From Macrosoma leucophasiata (lineage: Eukaryota > Arthropoda > Insecta > Lepidoptera > Hedylidae), in NCBI GenBank assembly GCA_036365455.1, contig JAWQUS010000007.1:19112001-19176000 (forward strand): 64,000 nt of DNA. Reading direction: 5' to 3'. The notes under the pieces were generated by a model that was not told where the DNA came from, did no database searches, and saw only the letters and a program-made list of their open reading frames with translations. Made by a program: the position numbers and the translations under genes. Shown here in pieces: positions 21,509 through 32,405 of the stretch; position 1 is the first letter of the stretch; each line of letters begins with the position of its first letter.

Positions 21509-22890
21509 AAATTTAAAAAGCAAAGCCCATCCAGTATATATACGATCCTTGGCAATCGCTATGAAGCTAAGTAACATTTATCATATTTCATGCGAGTTCG
21601 ACAGCTCTCACTGACGTTTTCTCTTCCGCGGGTGACAGCACATTACTGAACAAGGACTTTATTGTAGTATTCATTTATACTGCGTAACACTTCAACTTTA
21701 ATAATACACCTTTAAAGAAGCTACATTCTTGAAAAATGGCAATAAAGAGCAATAAACGATACAGATTTGTTTATCAGTATTGTTAAATTGAGTTTTTTTT
21801 TTAATTATTAAAACGGATATCATTACAATCAAAGAAATGTAAGGTAATACATGAATTATATTAATGTAGGCGTTGACATTTATGCGTCTAAAAATTCGAT
21901 TGTGGTAATGATTAGGCACTGATTAAGTTTCTAGGTTTTAATAAATATAATTGCTACTCCACCGCTTTAAGTAGTACCAGTTTCACTGAAATGTATTGGT
22001 TAGCAAAGTTACTGAGTTAAAAATGTAAACTTATTTTTAACATTTAATAATGAATACTACCTATTAGTACTAGAGCATGTATCACACACAGGGGCATGCA
22101 AAAAAATATTTTCAATAACTTACGTCATTAAGTCTGAAACGTTAGATAAATCATTCGCAAAAATTGGCAAAAATAGTTGCTGGCAAGCAGCAACTAAGAG
22201 GATGCCTTGCAGACACGAGGAAACTGGGGAACCCCCAAACAAGGCGCTAGAAGATCGAGTTACGATCGGATAAAACGAAAGGAAGAAGAAAGGAGCACCA
22301 TAACCTTACCACATGCATAGTCAGGAGACGTGCGTGCCATCAGTCCTGGTGCCTTGGTGCAGTATTCAAGTTGGTGAGTGGCTTCCACATTTGTTATTGA
22401 GGTGTTCGGTGTAGGGGAATAGGTGATGTGGTGCTACGTTGTACATCATTGTTTTAAAACATCACAAACTTTGTCAATAATAATAAAATCAAACCTTTAA
22501 ACTGGGCTTTGTAACATAAAAACATCAGCTTCAATATCCCTTGCACTATTTATCAATGAACGTATTCTTATTACCTATGTGTAGAATTTTCTCATATCCA
22601 ACAACTATATAACACAATGTGAATAGACCGAGTATGGTTGTACTTTCTAAAGAACATAATTTACAAGTTGGACGCGACACTGCTGTGATTGGCGGCCGAC
22701 ACACTTGCAATCCGTCCCGTTACGGCTATGCCTTCTAGTGGGCCCTACCATCTGTCTCTTGTTAGAACAAACTTTTGATAAACAAATGACTTTTGTAATT
22801 AGGTGTATCGCCTGAATTTCAAGAAAACAATATTTAGTTTTAGTTTGAGTGAAATTAAGGAACTTGAGTTATTAATATTGTTAGCTTTGT
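21509..22890. other. AT-rich intergenic with an unassigned patch
   Basis: Mostly featureless. The patch at about 22165-22400 is GC-richer (ATGCCTTGCAGACACGAGG, GGCGCTAGAAGATCGAG) and looks like old transposon sequence, but no domain is readable. Confidence 0.3.
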
Positions 22891-22894
22891 AACG

Positions 22895-23372
22895 AAATAA
22901 AATACGCTTTTTTTTTTTGTTTTTTTTTATTTATGTAATTGAAGTGGCAAACAAGCATGCAGTTCACATCGATGTTAAGTGATGACTGCAGCCTATAGAC
23001 ACCCACACAAAGACCAAGGTCAAAATGCAAATGCGTTACCACTCCTGAGGCCTAAGGTGTTATGCCTCTGTGCCGGAAATTACAGGGCCGTACATTACCA
23101 CCTGACCGGAACACGATAGTGCTGAACACTACCATTTAGCGGCAAGTAAATAAGGTAATGCGGTGGTGCCTACGCCCGCGAGCTCCGTCACTGGAGCTCT
23201 ACCACCAGTAAACTTACACTCACAGTCCCACATTAGGTATAAACTTGTGTCGTGATCGTAGTTGTACAGATACAACACATACACAAACACCCAAACCCGA
23301 AAAAAATCTATAATCGAACGCGCGACCCTTCGAATCAAATGGTCATCTTACAACGCTGGGTTAACCGGGTCG
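22895..23372 (-). mobile_element. Family C tRNA-derived SINE, interrupted
   Basis: The minus-strand head ends at 23372 (CGACCCGGTTAACCCAGCG), followed by the body (AAACTTGTGTCGTGATCG region) and ACTCACAGTCCC to 23210. The expected 3' tail (AAAATACGCTT) is found at 22900-22911, on the far side of a family A insertion. Compare the uninterrupted tail AAAATACGCTTACTCACAG at 61203. Confidence 0.8.
22912..23209 (-). mobile_element. Family A SINE-like, full-length, nested in family C
   Basis: From ACTGGTGGTAGAGCTCCAGT (reverse, ending 23209) to TTACATAAATAAAAAAAA. Sits inside the 3' tail of a family C SINE, so it is younger than that copy. Confidence 0.92.
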
Positions 23373-23436
23373 TCGCCGCTGTATAATGTTATTTCGCGTA
23401 GTTATTTTCTGGTATTTAATTAATGCATATAGTTAA

Positions 23437-23772
23437 TTGGACGCGCATGGCCCAGCGGCCGCGGTCGGGTGTGTGATGGGTGCCCGCTAGTGGCAAATTG
23501 AAATGCGCGTTTCCGTGCTTCGGAGGGCACGTTAAGCCGTCGGTCCCGGTTGCTTTCGATTGATAACAGTCGTTAAACCATGTTGGAGACCTTATGCCCA
23601 TAACCGCCCGGTTTGAAAATATGCGACAGCGGGTTGGCCACTAACCCGTAATACCCGTATCTCCACCAACCCGCATAGGAGCAGTGTGGTGGAGTAAGCT
23701 CCAGGAATCCCCCAAAAAGGGGAGAGACTCGTGTCCAGCAGCGGCACGTTTTAAGGGTTGCCATTATTATAT
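23437..23772 (+). mobile_element. Family E SINE-like repeat
   Basis: GCGCATGGCCCAGCGGCCGC carries an A-box-like TGGCCCAGCGG. The body has GATGGGTGCCCGCTAGTGGC, GTTTCCGTGCTTCGGAGGGC and TGGTGGAGTAAGCTCCAGG; the end is GGGTTGCCATTATTAT. This copy lacks the GTAGATCGTAAGCGATCTAC block seen near the head in the three other copies. Confidence 0.8.
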
Positions 23773-24474
23773 ATCTATTGCTACTGCTTTTGGTTAGGTA
23801 TACGCAAGGGCGTCGCCAGCCGACGATATAGAGGGGGCCAGTTTGGCTATAGGGGAGGACAAGTTGGTTCTAGGACTAGGTTTGTACCTATAGGTACTTA
23901 TGGCAAAGTTCAGTCCTTCCTGTAAATTGCGCTATTTTTTATCTCTAGGGAGGGGCAGCTGTCCCCTCCTGCTACTCACTGGCGATGCCCGTATTTAGTA
24001 TAGTTGGATAATTGTTTTGTAATAAGTCTTATCATTTAAAGATATGATTTGTACAAGCAACTTTATCACTTACAACGATGGAAAATGCAAGTTAATAAAA
24101 AGAAAGAGTTATGTCCTTACAAAATAAATTTAGATCAAAAATTGCAATAACAATATTCATTGCTCAAAAGTTGGTATGATTGAACGTAAATAAGACCGCA
24201 ATAGGCAATGAATGTTTTTTCACTCTCGTTAGTTAAGTAATTGTATTAAACAAGAGTGCCAAGGGTGTCTGTGGTTATGGTTGTCTTGTTGAAACAAACC
24301 AATCACGTGGTTAAATTATTTCGTCTATTGTTTTTGTTGTAAATGTAGCTACTGTTTTAATATAATATGCACCTCTTAAATTACCATTTTGTGACAATAT
24401 TTCTTAGAAGTCTGTTGAATGTTAGAAGTTAAAAATAATAAATATATTTTAATAATAGAAAAATTGAGCAAGAA
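23773..24474. other. Intergenic, nothing recognised
   Basis: No gene. A GC-richer patch at 23805-23995 (GGGCGTCGCCAGCCGACG, AGGGGAGGACAAG, GGGAGGGGCAGCTGTCCCC) is unassigned. Confidence 0.35.
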
Positions 24475-24700
24475 AAATCTGCCCACGGACAGGAATCGAA
24501 CCATTTTTCAGGATAACCTGTCCAGCCGCTTTACCACTAAGCTACCGAAGTCCCACACCGACACGTCAAATTTTGCCTTCCCTTTTTTGTTATCCTGAGG
24601 TCGCAAGTTCGATTCCTGCCCGAAGTCAGATTTTTCTTTTCCTTTTTCTTTAATTTTTAAGGTTCACTCGCATGTGTTATTGCGAAAAATAAAAATATTA
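24475..24700. mobile_element. Family D-like SINE, head-to-head arrangement
   Basis: A minus-oriented tRNA-like head (24480-24560: GGACAGGAATCGAACC, CCAGCCGCTTTACCAC, AGCTACCGAAGTCCC) faces a plus-oriented 3' half (24592-24700: TTATCCTGAGGTCGCAAG, TTCGATTCCTGCCCGAAGTC, CGCATGTGTTATTGCG). Either a 5'-inverted single copy or two truncated copies. Confidence 0.7.
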
Positions 24701-25016
24701 CAACGTAACTTCACGCCTGTAATCCCCGAAGGGGTAGGCAGAGGTAAATGCATGCATTCAAGCATACATGCAAACACCCACGATTCGCCGGTTACGTTTT
24801 GGCCCATGTAACAGGTGGCGAGCCTGTTGACATCTCCGGGCACATTACCAAACTTTGAGGTACTGGGAAATTTCCAGAAAATGGAAAAATCCCAATAGAA
24901 CCAGAGATAAAGGCTTTTTCACCATTATCTATGATAACCCCCTACCCGGGAATCGAACCCAGGACCTCAGCGTAGTAGTAGTGGCCTGCTACCACTAGGC
25001 TACCGAGGCAGTTTAC
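24700..25016 (-). mobile_element. Family B tRNA-derived SINE, full-length
   Basis: The best-preserved copy. Minus-strand head: TGCCTCGGTAGCCTAGTGG, TAGCAGGCCACTACTACTAC, B box GGGTTCGATTCCCGGG. Body: GAGATGTCAACAGGCTCGCC, ATGGGCCAAAACGTAACCGG, ending GGGGATTACAGGCGTGAAG. Confidence 0.9.
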
Positions 25017-26250
25017 AATTATGTAGATATTAAAAGTTAACATCCTTGAGTTTATCAATTAATTAAAAAATGTATTTTGTTACATATATGACGATATTAA
25101 TAAGTAAGTTCTGTATAAATCATTGCAAGCTGCTGTTTTATTAAATTATGTATCGTACCTATTTAGAAGTGAAATAGAGTTTGAATCATCGTAGCTTTAA
25201 CGTATGAAGTAATTTTTTGCTTAACTAATCTATGTACCCAAGTACCTCTATAAACCACAAACTGGCTCTTCTAGTTTGCGGTTTATAGTAGTTTGGTTAT
25301 TATACAAATCGTTAGGCATGTTGCGTTTTTTTTGTTTAAATTCCACCAATCTCCAAAGCTCCAAAAATATGCATGCAGCATAGCACAACACCTAAAGTTA
25401 TGTTTGACCAAAATGTGCTACTTTAGTTCTAATTAACTCGTAATTTCTAGACCATTTTTAGTAATTTAGATATTCACTATAAGTTTTAAATCGAATACCA
25501 TCAAAATTATACCTAACCACTTTTTGACAAGAGAATTGACATACTTACTAAAATATTAACGACTAAAAAAAATAAAAAATCACTTCATACGCCTAATTTC
25601 TATGAAGTGATAGAAAAACTTATTCCACTGTCCGCCGAAGTCCGGTAAAAAGTTGGATATAACAAAATGATAAACAAATGGTAGAGGTTGTCGCCTGGAC
25701 CACTTGTCGTCGATGCATTGTCACTCACAGTCGAATGACACTCACAACTGTTTGCCACTTAACAAAAAGAGGGCTGCACAGTGTTCCAGACAGATTTCGG
25801 TTTATCCAAAGATAAAACAGAAAAACAAGATAACTAATCTGCATTCTGAATCACAAAGAAAACGAATCTACTTAGTGCTTTCACTTGGTCGATTTCACAA
25901 GTGTTTAATTAATTCGAGTATTAATTAAATAGAAATAATGACGTTAGAATGTTTTCATTGTTATTCAAACTCTCAAAAAATTGTTTTCAATTCAATGAGT
26001 ATTGTCAAAGAGAAGTTCAAAATATAAATTATATAATAACACACTGTTTGTTCCACACTGGTTTGAAACAGAACTATTTCAAATACCTATATTTGGATCT
26101 ATATAGTAAAAAACGAAGCAAAAAATTGGTAATCGATTTTGAGTCGATCACAAAATCGACTGTTGAGTTAAATGATTCATTAGTTTTACTTTAAAAGTGA
26201 GTATCTTACAATTTACAAGAGTGAGATGATTATTTTTACTGGTTGAAAAG
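25017..26250. other. AT-rich intergenic, nothing recognised
   Basis: Open frames of 74 and 81 codons at 25704-25928 and 25949-26194 have AT-driven composition and no domain. I do not call them genes. Confidence 0.4.
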
Positions 26251-26475
26251 AGTCAACGACGAATTACCTGATCTGTCTGTCATTAATTATTCGTGTACAG
26301 CAGTATCGTTGGCCTGTTAGATGGTGCTTGTTGTCGGTTGGATTACTGGTGCCCATGTGATTTCTGGCACAGAGGTCTTAAACTTCAGGAGTACCAACGC
26401 ATCTGCACTGAGACATCTTGTTTTTATGTTATATTAGCCTTTACTGCAGTAGTCATTCACTTACCATCAGTGTAA
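26250..26475 (+). mobile_element. Family A SINE-like, highly diverged
   Basis: ATTACCTGATCTGTCTG, TTTCTGGCACAGAGG, CTTCAGGAGTACCAACGC, ATCTGCACTGAGAC and TAGTCATTCACTTACCATCA follow the family order. Its 3' end runs directly into the minisatellite. Confidence 0.6.
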
Positions 26476-26640
26476 ACTGCAAGTGTGAAGTGCAAGTGTG
26501 AACTGCAGTGTGAACTGTAAGTGCGAACTGCAAGCGTAAACTGCAGAGTGTAAACTGCAAGTGTGAACTGCAAGTTTGAATTGCAAGTGTGAACTGCAGT
26601 GTGAACTGTAAGTGCGAACTGCAAGTGTGAACTGCAAGCG
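26470..26640 (+). repeat. ~12-bp minisatellite (GTGAACTGCAA type)
   Basis: About 14 degenerate units of AAGTGTGAACTGC/AGTGTGAACTGTA, with a higher-order repeat: the AAGTGTGAACTGCAGTGTG-AACTGTAAGTGCG block occurs twice. The unit is part of the family A 3' end (CATCAATGTGAACTGCATGC), so the array appears to have grown from the SINE tail. Confidence 0.85.
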
Positions 26641-27345
26641 GGTTTTCAACTTCTATTTTATAAACATCGCTCATATTTTTATTTGTCTACTTTTATTTGT
26701 CTAACTTACTTTCATTTGAAATTTAAACCGCAATTTCTCAAGATAATTAAACAAATATAGGTCATGACAAAGCTCCAACAAGTCGTCACGTCCCAAACCT
26801 TGTTGTTTTTATGTAATAGATATAATGAAACAAAAACATAATTGATCTGCGGAAACGAATTTATTGTTATTTGTTTCGATTATACAACAACAGGCAGCAG
26901 AGTGGAAAGGCTGGCGGCCAGGATCGTGACGTCTTTGTTTGGTAGTTGGGGATCTAAAAATACAACTCGACAGACCTAACGGACTTCAAACGAAACGTTA
27001 GATTGGGTCCAGTGAAGATGAAATCATAGACTCTGAAATGCATTGTCAACATCTTGATAGGTTTTGAAAGCTGACAAAAAATGTAATCGATGTACTGATG
27101 CATTCTTTATGCAATGAATTAAGTTTAATGTTGTTATTAAATTAAATATAATTGTATAATGACAATGAAATTGATATCGGATTCATTGGTCAAGGTCTTT
27201 TAAGAAACTATTGGTCGACTAAATTCATTTATCGATTTATTTAAAGCAAAGTACCAGGGTGTCTGACTCTTCAAAATCTTTGAGGCTTTGAAGAGTCAGA
27301 CAGAATTTTATGAATCCATACCGCAAAAGGAAAAACAGAAATCCG
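26641..27345. other. AT-rich intergenic with a 15-bp hairpin
   Basis: No gene. Perfect inverted arms GTCTGACTCTTCAAA at 27261-27275 and 27287-27301, with an 11-nt loop. Confidence 0.5.
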
Positions 27346-27606
27346 TCACTCCAGTGACTGAGCTCGCGGGCGTAGGCACCACAGCATTACCTAATATACT
27401 TGCCGGTAAATGGTAGTGTTCGATGTCAGGTGGTAATGTACGGCCCTGTAATTTCCGGCACTAGAGGCATAACACCTTAGGCTTCAGAACTGGTAACGCA
27501 TTTGCATTTTGCCCTCTGGTCTTTGCGTGGGTGTCTATAGGCTGCAGTCATCACTTAACATCAATGTGAACTGCATGCTTGTTTGCCACTTCCATTACAT
27601 AAAAAA
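27346..27606 (+). mobile_element. Family A SINE-like, slightly 5'-truncated
   Basis: CTCCAGTGACTGAGCTCGCG to CCACTTCCATTACATAAAAA, with good match throughout apart from a short gap after AAATGGTAGTGTTC. Confidence 0.9.
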
Positions 27607-27683
27607 TATGAGTAGATTAATCTTTAGAGGGAAGATTAAAGAAGATTAGATGACAGATTAAGGAAGATTAGAAAATATTAAGG

Positions 27684-27728
27684 AATATAGAAGATTATTA
27701 TTTCAACAAAATAATAATCTTCTATATT
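27684..27728. repeat. 20-bp perfect hairpin
   Basis: Arms 27684-27703 and 27709-27728 are perfect complements, with a 5-nt loop. Preceded by GAAGATTA-rich direct repeats (27627-27690). Confidence 0.85.
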
Positions 27729-27729
27729 A

Positions 27730-28259
27730 CCACCGTATGGAGCGGAGCACCACCAACTTTATCTTGAGTGTACGCGGCCAATGTTTACCACAGATTTGTT
27801 TGTTTTATCACAGATTTTAAACCCCCAAGATCGATCACCTGGTCAAAGAACTAAGTTGGTTAGATAGCAATGATTTTCTGGAAATGTTTTATTTCAGAAC
27901 ATTATCAGTGGAACCATCGGAAATTTGTCCCAGGAAGTCAATTCATTCGTGCTTTTAAGAATTAATTCAAAGCACGAATTTGAAGCAAGTTCAAACTTCT
28001 GTTTCTATCAAAAATTTATGCGTGATATTATGTCAAGTGTAAGTTAATGACACACGATCAAGCACACAACAAGCTCCACACAACAATGTTTCACCCATGA
28101 GTTGGTATTAGGTATGTTTTTTTCACACCCCTTAACCAAATTACGGTGGAATGAAATAATCCAATTAAGTAACAATTGAATTAGATCGGAATTCGACGCA
28201 GAACCTAAACATCTTCAAGATTGACCTGTTCATAATTGAATCGAAATACTTACAACTTA
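27730..28259. other. AT-rich intergenic, nothing recognised
   Basis: No gene or recognised repeat copy. Confidence 0.4.
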
Positions 28260-30010
28260 CAAGTGAACGTTTAACGGCACAGACGATAGTGCTGTCCTTC
28301 GTCAACCGCGGCGTCTCCAAACTTTCTTGCCGCTAGTCACGGAGCGCGTGCTCGCCTCAGTTTTTGCCGGTCACTGGGTGCCGGCGCGGGCCAGATATTG
28401 AAATAATTGCTTTTTCAACGGCACGCCGTGCAAATGACATTCGAGATGGAGGTCGTTTTTTTGAGCGAGCGAACCAGAAGGAAAATTGACTGACGAAATG
28501 TTTGGTTTACGACAAAAATAACACGTAATCTACGATAATTTACGATGTTATAACGTTCGCTTTTGTTGTTTATGGTAATGATGTTTATTGGCAGATAAGC
28601 TTGGTTAACTATCAGGTGTGATTAGACATAGAGATGCGGTATAAAATCTAATGTTGCTTACATATAATCCTTTCAGCCGCAATCTTCTCGGCAATTAATT
28701 TTTCCGGTAATTTAAAACAGTTAGCGATACGCTGAAACTTGCATTCATGTCCACCGGTTAATGAGACTCGATCGCCGGTGGCAGTGTGGTGTTAAAATCC
28801 TAAATTGTTGTGTGAACTTTCACAGTCATTGGCCATCGCCGCACCCTCGGATTTATAACTAACGATCGAAGTAAAACGACAATCAAGGGATTTTTTGTTC
28901 GACGGACGCCCACGCTTCGATTCTATGTGAGATTGCTCTTAAAAATCATAAATGTTTTGTGTGCCGGCACGTGCTATCGTTTCTTCTCACTATTTATGAA
29001 GCAGCTATGTTAGTTGGATTATTCGTATGGAATTCAGTAATTTGAGAAGACGTAAAGATGCTACTAGAGTTGAGCATAAAATCTCTCGTCTCGTCTGTCA
29101 TCTATTTTTATTTGTTATGTGTATTATAAAAGGACGATAAAAATCATTTTCGATATTCCGGTTTTCGAGATTTATTTTATCTCGCTGTAACATTTTAGTA
29201 CATATTTTTCCACTGATAAGCGTTACAATATCCTATATTAATATATAAGGCGTATCAGAAACGTTCGGCAATTGTCCTTTTTATATCACAAAGCAAATAA
29301 GTAAGTATATTCGAATAAATTGTTGTAATAGGTACGAACTTGATGTACAGCTGAAATTGCAAAAAAATAATAACATTCTTAAAATCTTACAATATTTGAA
29401 CAACTGTACCTATTCCTTAATTACGAATAACTTCTCAGGTTCTACGTACACACTTTATTTACTACGTAAACATTGTAATATTTAATATCTGCGTGCTTAT
29501 TTTGAGAATATTACAAAATCTTTTTACTGAAGAAAAATGTGTTTGCAGAAAATTAACAAATTACTCTGCATAACCCAGACCCAGAAGACCGCACACGAAA
29601 TTCAACTGTCCTGCCCAGAATCATTGTATTTATCTTGAAAAACATTACTATACATTCGTAATATGATGCGCAGTGCAATGAAATCCTTAGATTAACCACG
29701 TCTAATCAGCGTGACCGTCCTGAGACAAAATACGGTACATTTGTCACGCGCTGTAAATATTTTGGACTGGGTTTACAGACCTCGGAGTTTTATGACGCTT
29801 TCACACAGACACTATTGTCTCAGCGTCGTCTGAATTATCCATGCCCAGACGTGGGCAAAAGAAATACATTCTGCCATTTATTAGATTCGTTTATGGCTCT
29901 GTTCGCTTTAGTTTTTAGCTACCTGACAATTTATGGTTTCTGGCGACATGGTAAGCGTCAATTATGTGGTACACAAAACCTTCAATCATGTATAAATAAT
30001 TAAAATCCCT
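28260..30010. other. Long repeat-poor island, candidate regulatory sequence
   Basis: About 1.7 kb with no copy of any repeat family in the window and GC-richer, complex stretches at 28260-28470 and 28740-28960. Motif-like words include AAATAATTGC, GTGCAAATGACATT (octamer-like), TTAATGAGAC and AAATTGTTGTG (Sox-like). No ORF is convincing. Being a repeat-free gap in a SINE-dense region suggests constraint; function unknown. Confidence 0.3.
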
Positions 30011-30112
30011 CAACCTGTAAGGCTGTTTGAATATTTCAATCATTTCAATAATGTTTTCGGTCATGGATTTGAGCGAGATTTTTTGCTATAATTTCTTGGC
30101 GGGACTGAGAGG

Positions 30113-30262
30113 GTATTTATTTAGTGTAATGATAGTGATAAACAAACATGCAGTTCACCTGGGTGTACTTAATAAATCCTGCAGCCTATGTACACCTACA
30201 TAAAAAGCGAAGATCAAAATGCAGTGGCTACCCCTGATATCTAAGTTGTTTCGCCTCTCTTA
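30113..30262 (-). mobile_element. Family A SINE-like, diverged 3' fragment
   Basis: AAACAAACATGCAGTTCACC, CTGCAGCCTATGTACACC and CCTGATATCTAAGTTG in reverse orientation. First of three side-by-side copies. Confidence 0.65.
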
Positions 30263-30267
30263 TACCA

Positions 30268-30775
30268 AGTTATGTTTTTTTATGAAACTAAGGTGGTTAA
30301 CAAGCATGCAGAGAACATTGATGTTAAGAGATGACTGCAACCTACATCTACACGAAAACCAGAGATCAAAATGCAGATTCGTCGCAACCCCTGAGACCTT
30401 AGTTGTGATGTCTCAATGACAGTTATGACGGGGACATGACCATCTAACCGGAACACGATAGGTAGTTTTTTTATATAATGGAAGTGGCAAACAAGCAAGC
30501 AGTTCACATTGATGTTGATGTTGACTGCAGCCTATAGACACCCACACAAAGACCAAGGTCAAATTGCAGATGCGATACAACTCCTGAGGCCTAAGGTGTT
30601 ATGCCTCTGTGCCGGAAATTACAGGGTCCTACATTACCACCTGTCCGGAATACTATAGTGCTGAACACTAACATTTAGCGGCAAGTATATTAGTTAATGC
30701 GATGGTGCTTACGCCCGCAAGCTCCGTCACTGGAGCTCTACCACCAGTAGTGCTGAAAACTACCATTTGTCGCCT
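30268..30775 (-). mobile_element. Family A SINE-like (older), interrupted by a younger family A copy
   Basis: 30268-30464 runs from the A-rich 3' end to CCGGAACACGATAG and the sequence resumes after 30749 with TAGTGCTGAAAACTACCATT, so the two pieces join to give the expected family order GATAGTGCTGAACACTACC. Confidence 0.8.
30465..30749 (-). mobile_element. Family A SINE-like, full-length, nested
   Basis: Complete copy ending at the reverse of ACTGGTGGTAGAGCTCCAGT (30730-30749). Younger subfamily: it has the GGAAATTACAGGG block. Only TAG is clearly duplicated at the junction. Confidence 0.88.
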
Positions 30776-30814
30776 TTGGTCCACAAATTATTGTAGTACG
30801 AAAACAACCAGAAG

Positions 30815-30867
30815 AACTGTCATGCTTAAGGATTCCTATCATGAAGGAATCCTTAAGCATGACAGTT
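30815..30867. repeat. 22-bp perfect hairpin
   Basis: Arms 30815-30836 and 30846-30867 are perfect complements around a 9-nt loop (TATCATGAA). Confidence 0.92.
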
Positions 30868-30886
30868 TGCGTTGTCTTTATATTTT

Positions 30887-31140
30887 ACTAGCTGACCCGT
30901 CAAACTTCGTATTGCCTCAGAATGAAATAATGTGTCAAAGGTTTGATAGATACGGACTATTTGTATGGGAAAATCAAAATGTGGTTTTTTACTTTTTCCC
31001 TTCCATTTCTTCATATTTTCTTAGCATTTAAACCTTCCCTGGACTTCCAAAAATCATTCAAAACCAAAATTAGCCAAGTCGGTCTAGCCGTTCTCGAGTT
31101 TTAGCGAGACGAAAGAACAGCAATTGATTTTTATATATAT
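30887..31140 (-). mobile_element. Family K dispersed element
   Basis: ACTAGCTGACCCGTCAAAC to GAACAGCAATTGATTTTTAT: reverse of the element at 20944-21183, ending in TATATATA where the other copy meets its (TA)n run. Confidence 0.75.
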
Positions 31141-31690
31141 TACGACTATATTTTAATATGATGATAGGCGCAAAGAATAACTTGATATTTAAACAGTTTG
31201 TTAATTTTTAAAAATATCAGATTCTTTATTTTAAGTTAAGGTGGTGAAATATAGCCTTGCCACCTATAAAATGCGGCTCAAGAATAACGTAGGTAACTGG
31301 CGCTTATATTGGCTGTGCACTGCCAAGGAACTCCGTGATCTGCCAAAATTTATCAAATGTAGCATATCACCAACTCATTAAGTGCCCATGTGCATAATTG
31401 ATCTTTTCGCTGATAGTAGGTGATAGGGTATAATTCAGACCTACATGTGAATGTAGGTCTGTATTTGTCATACTCTTCAGGAAAAACAGGAGTCAAGTTG
31501 AAAAAAAAAAACAGCTTACATTTTTTAAAGCAATGGAGATTCAAGCTGCAACCACGGAAGTTACAGGCACCTTCATACTGCCCATTGAAATAGAGTATTT
31601 ACTTGAAAAACCCGAGTGGTTCTGTGCCGGTGCGCAATGTGAGGCGACGTCAAGGCTGCCGCAACCTCGCTGTTTGTGGAGCGTGACGGC
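31141..31690. other. Intergenic, nothing recognised
   Basis: A small palindrome CAGACCTACAT/ATGTAGGTCTG sits at about 31437-31462. No gene. Confidence 0.35.
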
Positions 31691-31694
31691 GACG

Positions 31695-32405
31695 TGTCGG
31701 CACCCAGGTCGTGACGTCACACCCCCTCTCCTCCCCGCAGCACCACTGCACCTATTAGCTGTAGCAGACCTTGGAGCTATGTACCATCACCAACATGCCT
31801 ATACCAGCAGATTGGACTTTAAATATAAAAGAAGGATACGTGTAGGGTCGTATCAGTATGTGACTTATTTTTCAGTTCTAAAGAGCCCTGGAAATCATCT
31901 TAAGGGGGTCTTAAAATATTTTTAAGACGCCTTTAAAGGTTTGCTTATGATTTATAGTGTTCAGCTATGTTAAACAGTCTCAAAAAGCGTTTGTCAAAAC
32001 CTATGGCTTTGGCGCGTTTAATGATGATCTTGATTAAGGTGTTTGATCTCAGTTTAATCGTTTAGGCTTTTGTTTAGTGGAATCGTTAAGTCTGAACAAT
32101 AAATAAATCAAAAATAATAATAAGGTTTCAAGGGCTTGAAAGTCTAATTTGTTGGGTAACCGGTAAGGGTTGATAATAATATTAAAGCATTATTTTTAAA
32201 TAATAAGATATAATATTTCTGTTTTCAGTGCTCGTGGACTATCGTTGGAACAAATTCAAATATCTATTCGATTGTGGCGCATCGAATTTCTTTGTAACAT
32301 CACCCCTCTCCCTCCTCGCTCGATCCCGTTCCACCACTGCACCTATTCGCTGCAGTAGACCTTGGAGACCTGTTCTATCTCCAGCATGCCAATACCAGAA
32401 GACTA
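31695..32405 (+). repeat. Diverged spaced direct repeat (~105 bp)
   Basis: About 31700-31805 and 32295-32402 share TCACACCCCCTCTCC/TCACCCCTCTCCCTCC, CACCACTGCACCTATT, GCTG-AG-AGACCTTGGAG, CAACATGCC/CAGCATGCC and AATACCAG/ATACCAGC. Open frames of 130 and 104 codons cross them but have no domain. May be two copies of an unnamed dispersed repeat or a local duplication. Confidence 0.6.

Noticed and set aside
26470..26640. CRISPR-like array
   Set aside because: Units are contiguous ~12-bp tandem repeats without spacers, in a eukaryotic SINE tail.
26453..26674. 73- and 60-codon minus-strand ORFs with repeated HLQFTL
   Set aside because: Translation of the 12-bp minisatellite; the repeat is at DNA level.
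30815..30867. miRNA precursor
   Set aside because: Arms are perfectly paired with a 9-nt loop and no flanking lower stem, unlike animal pri-miRNAs.
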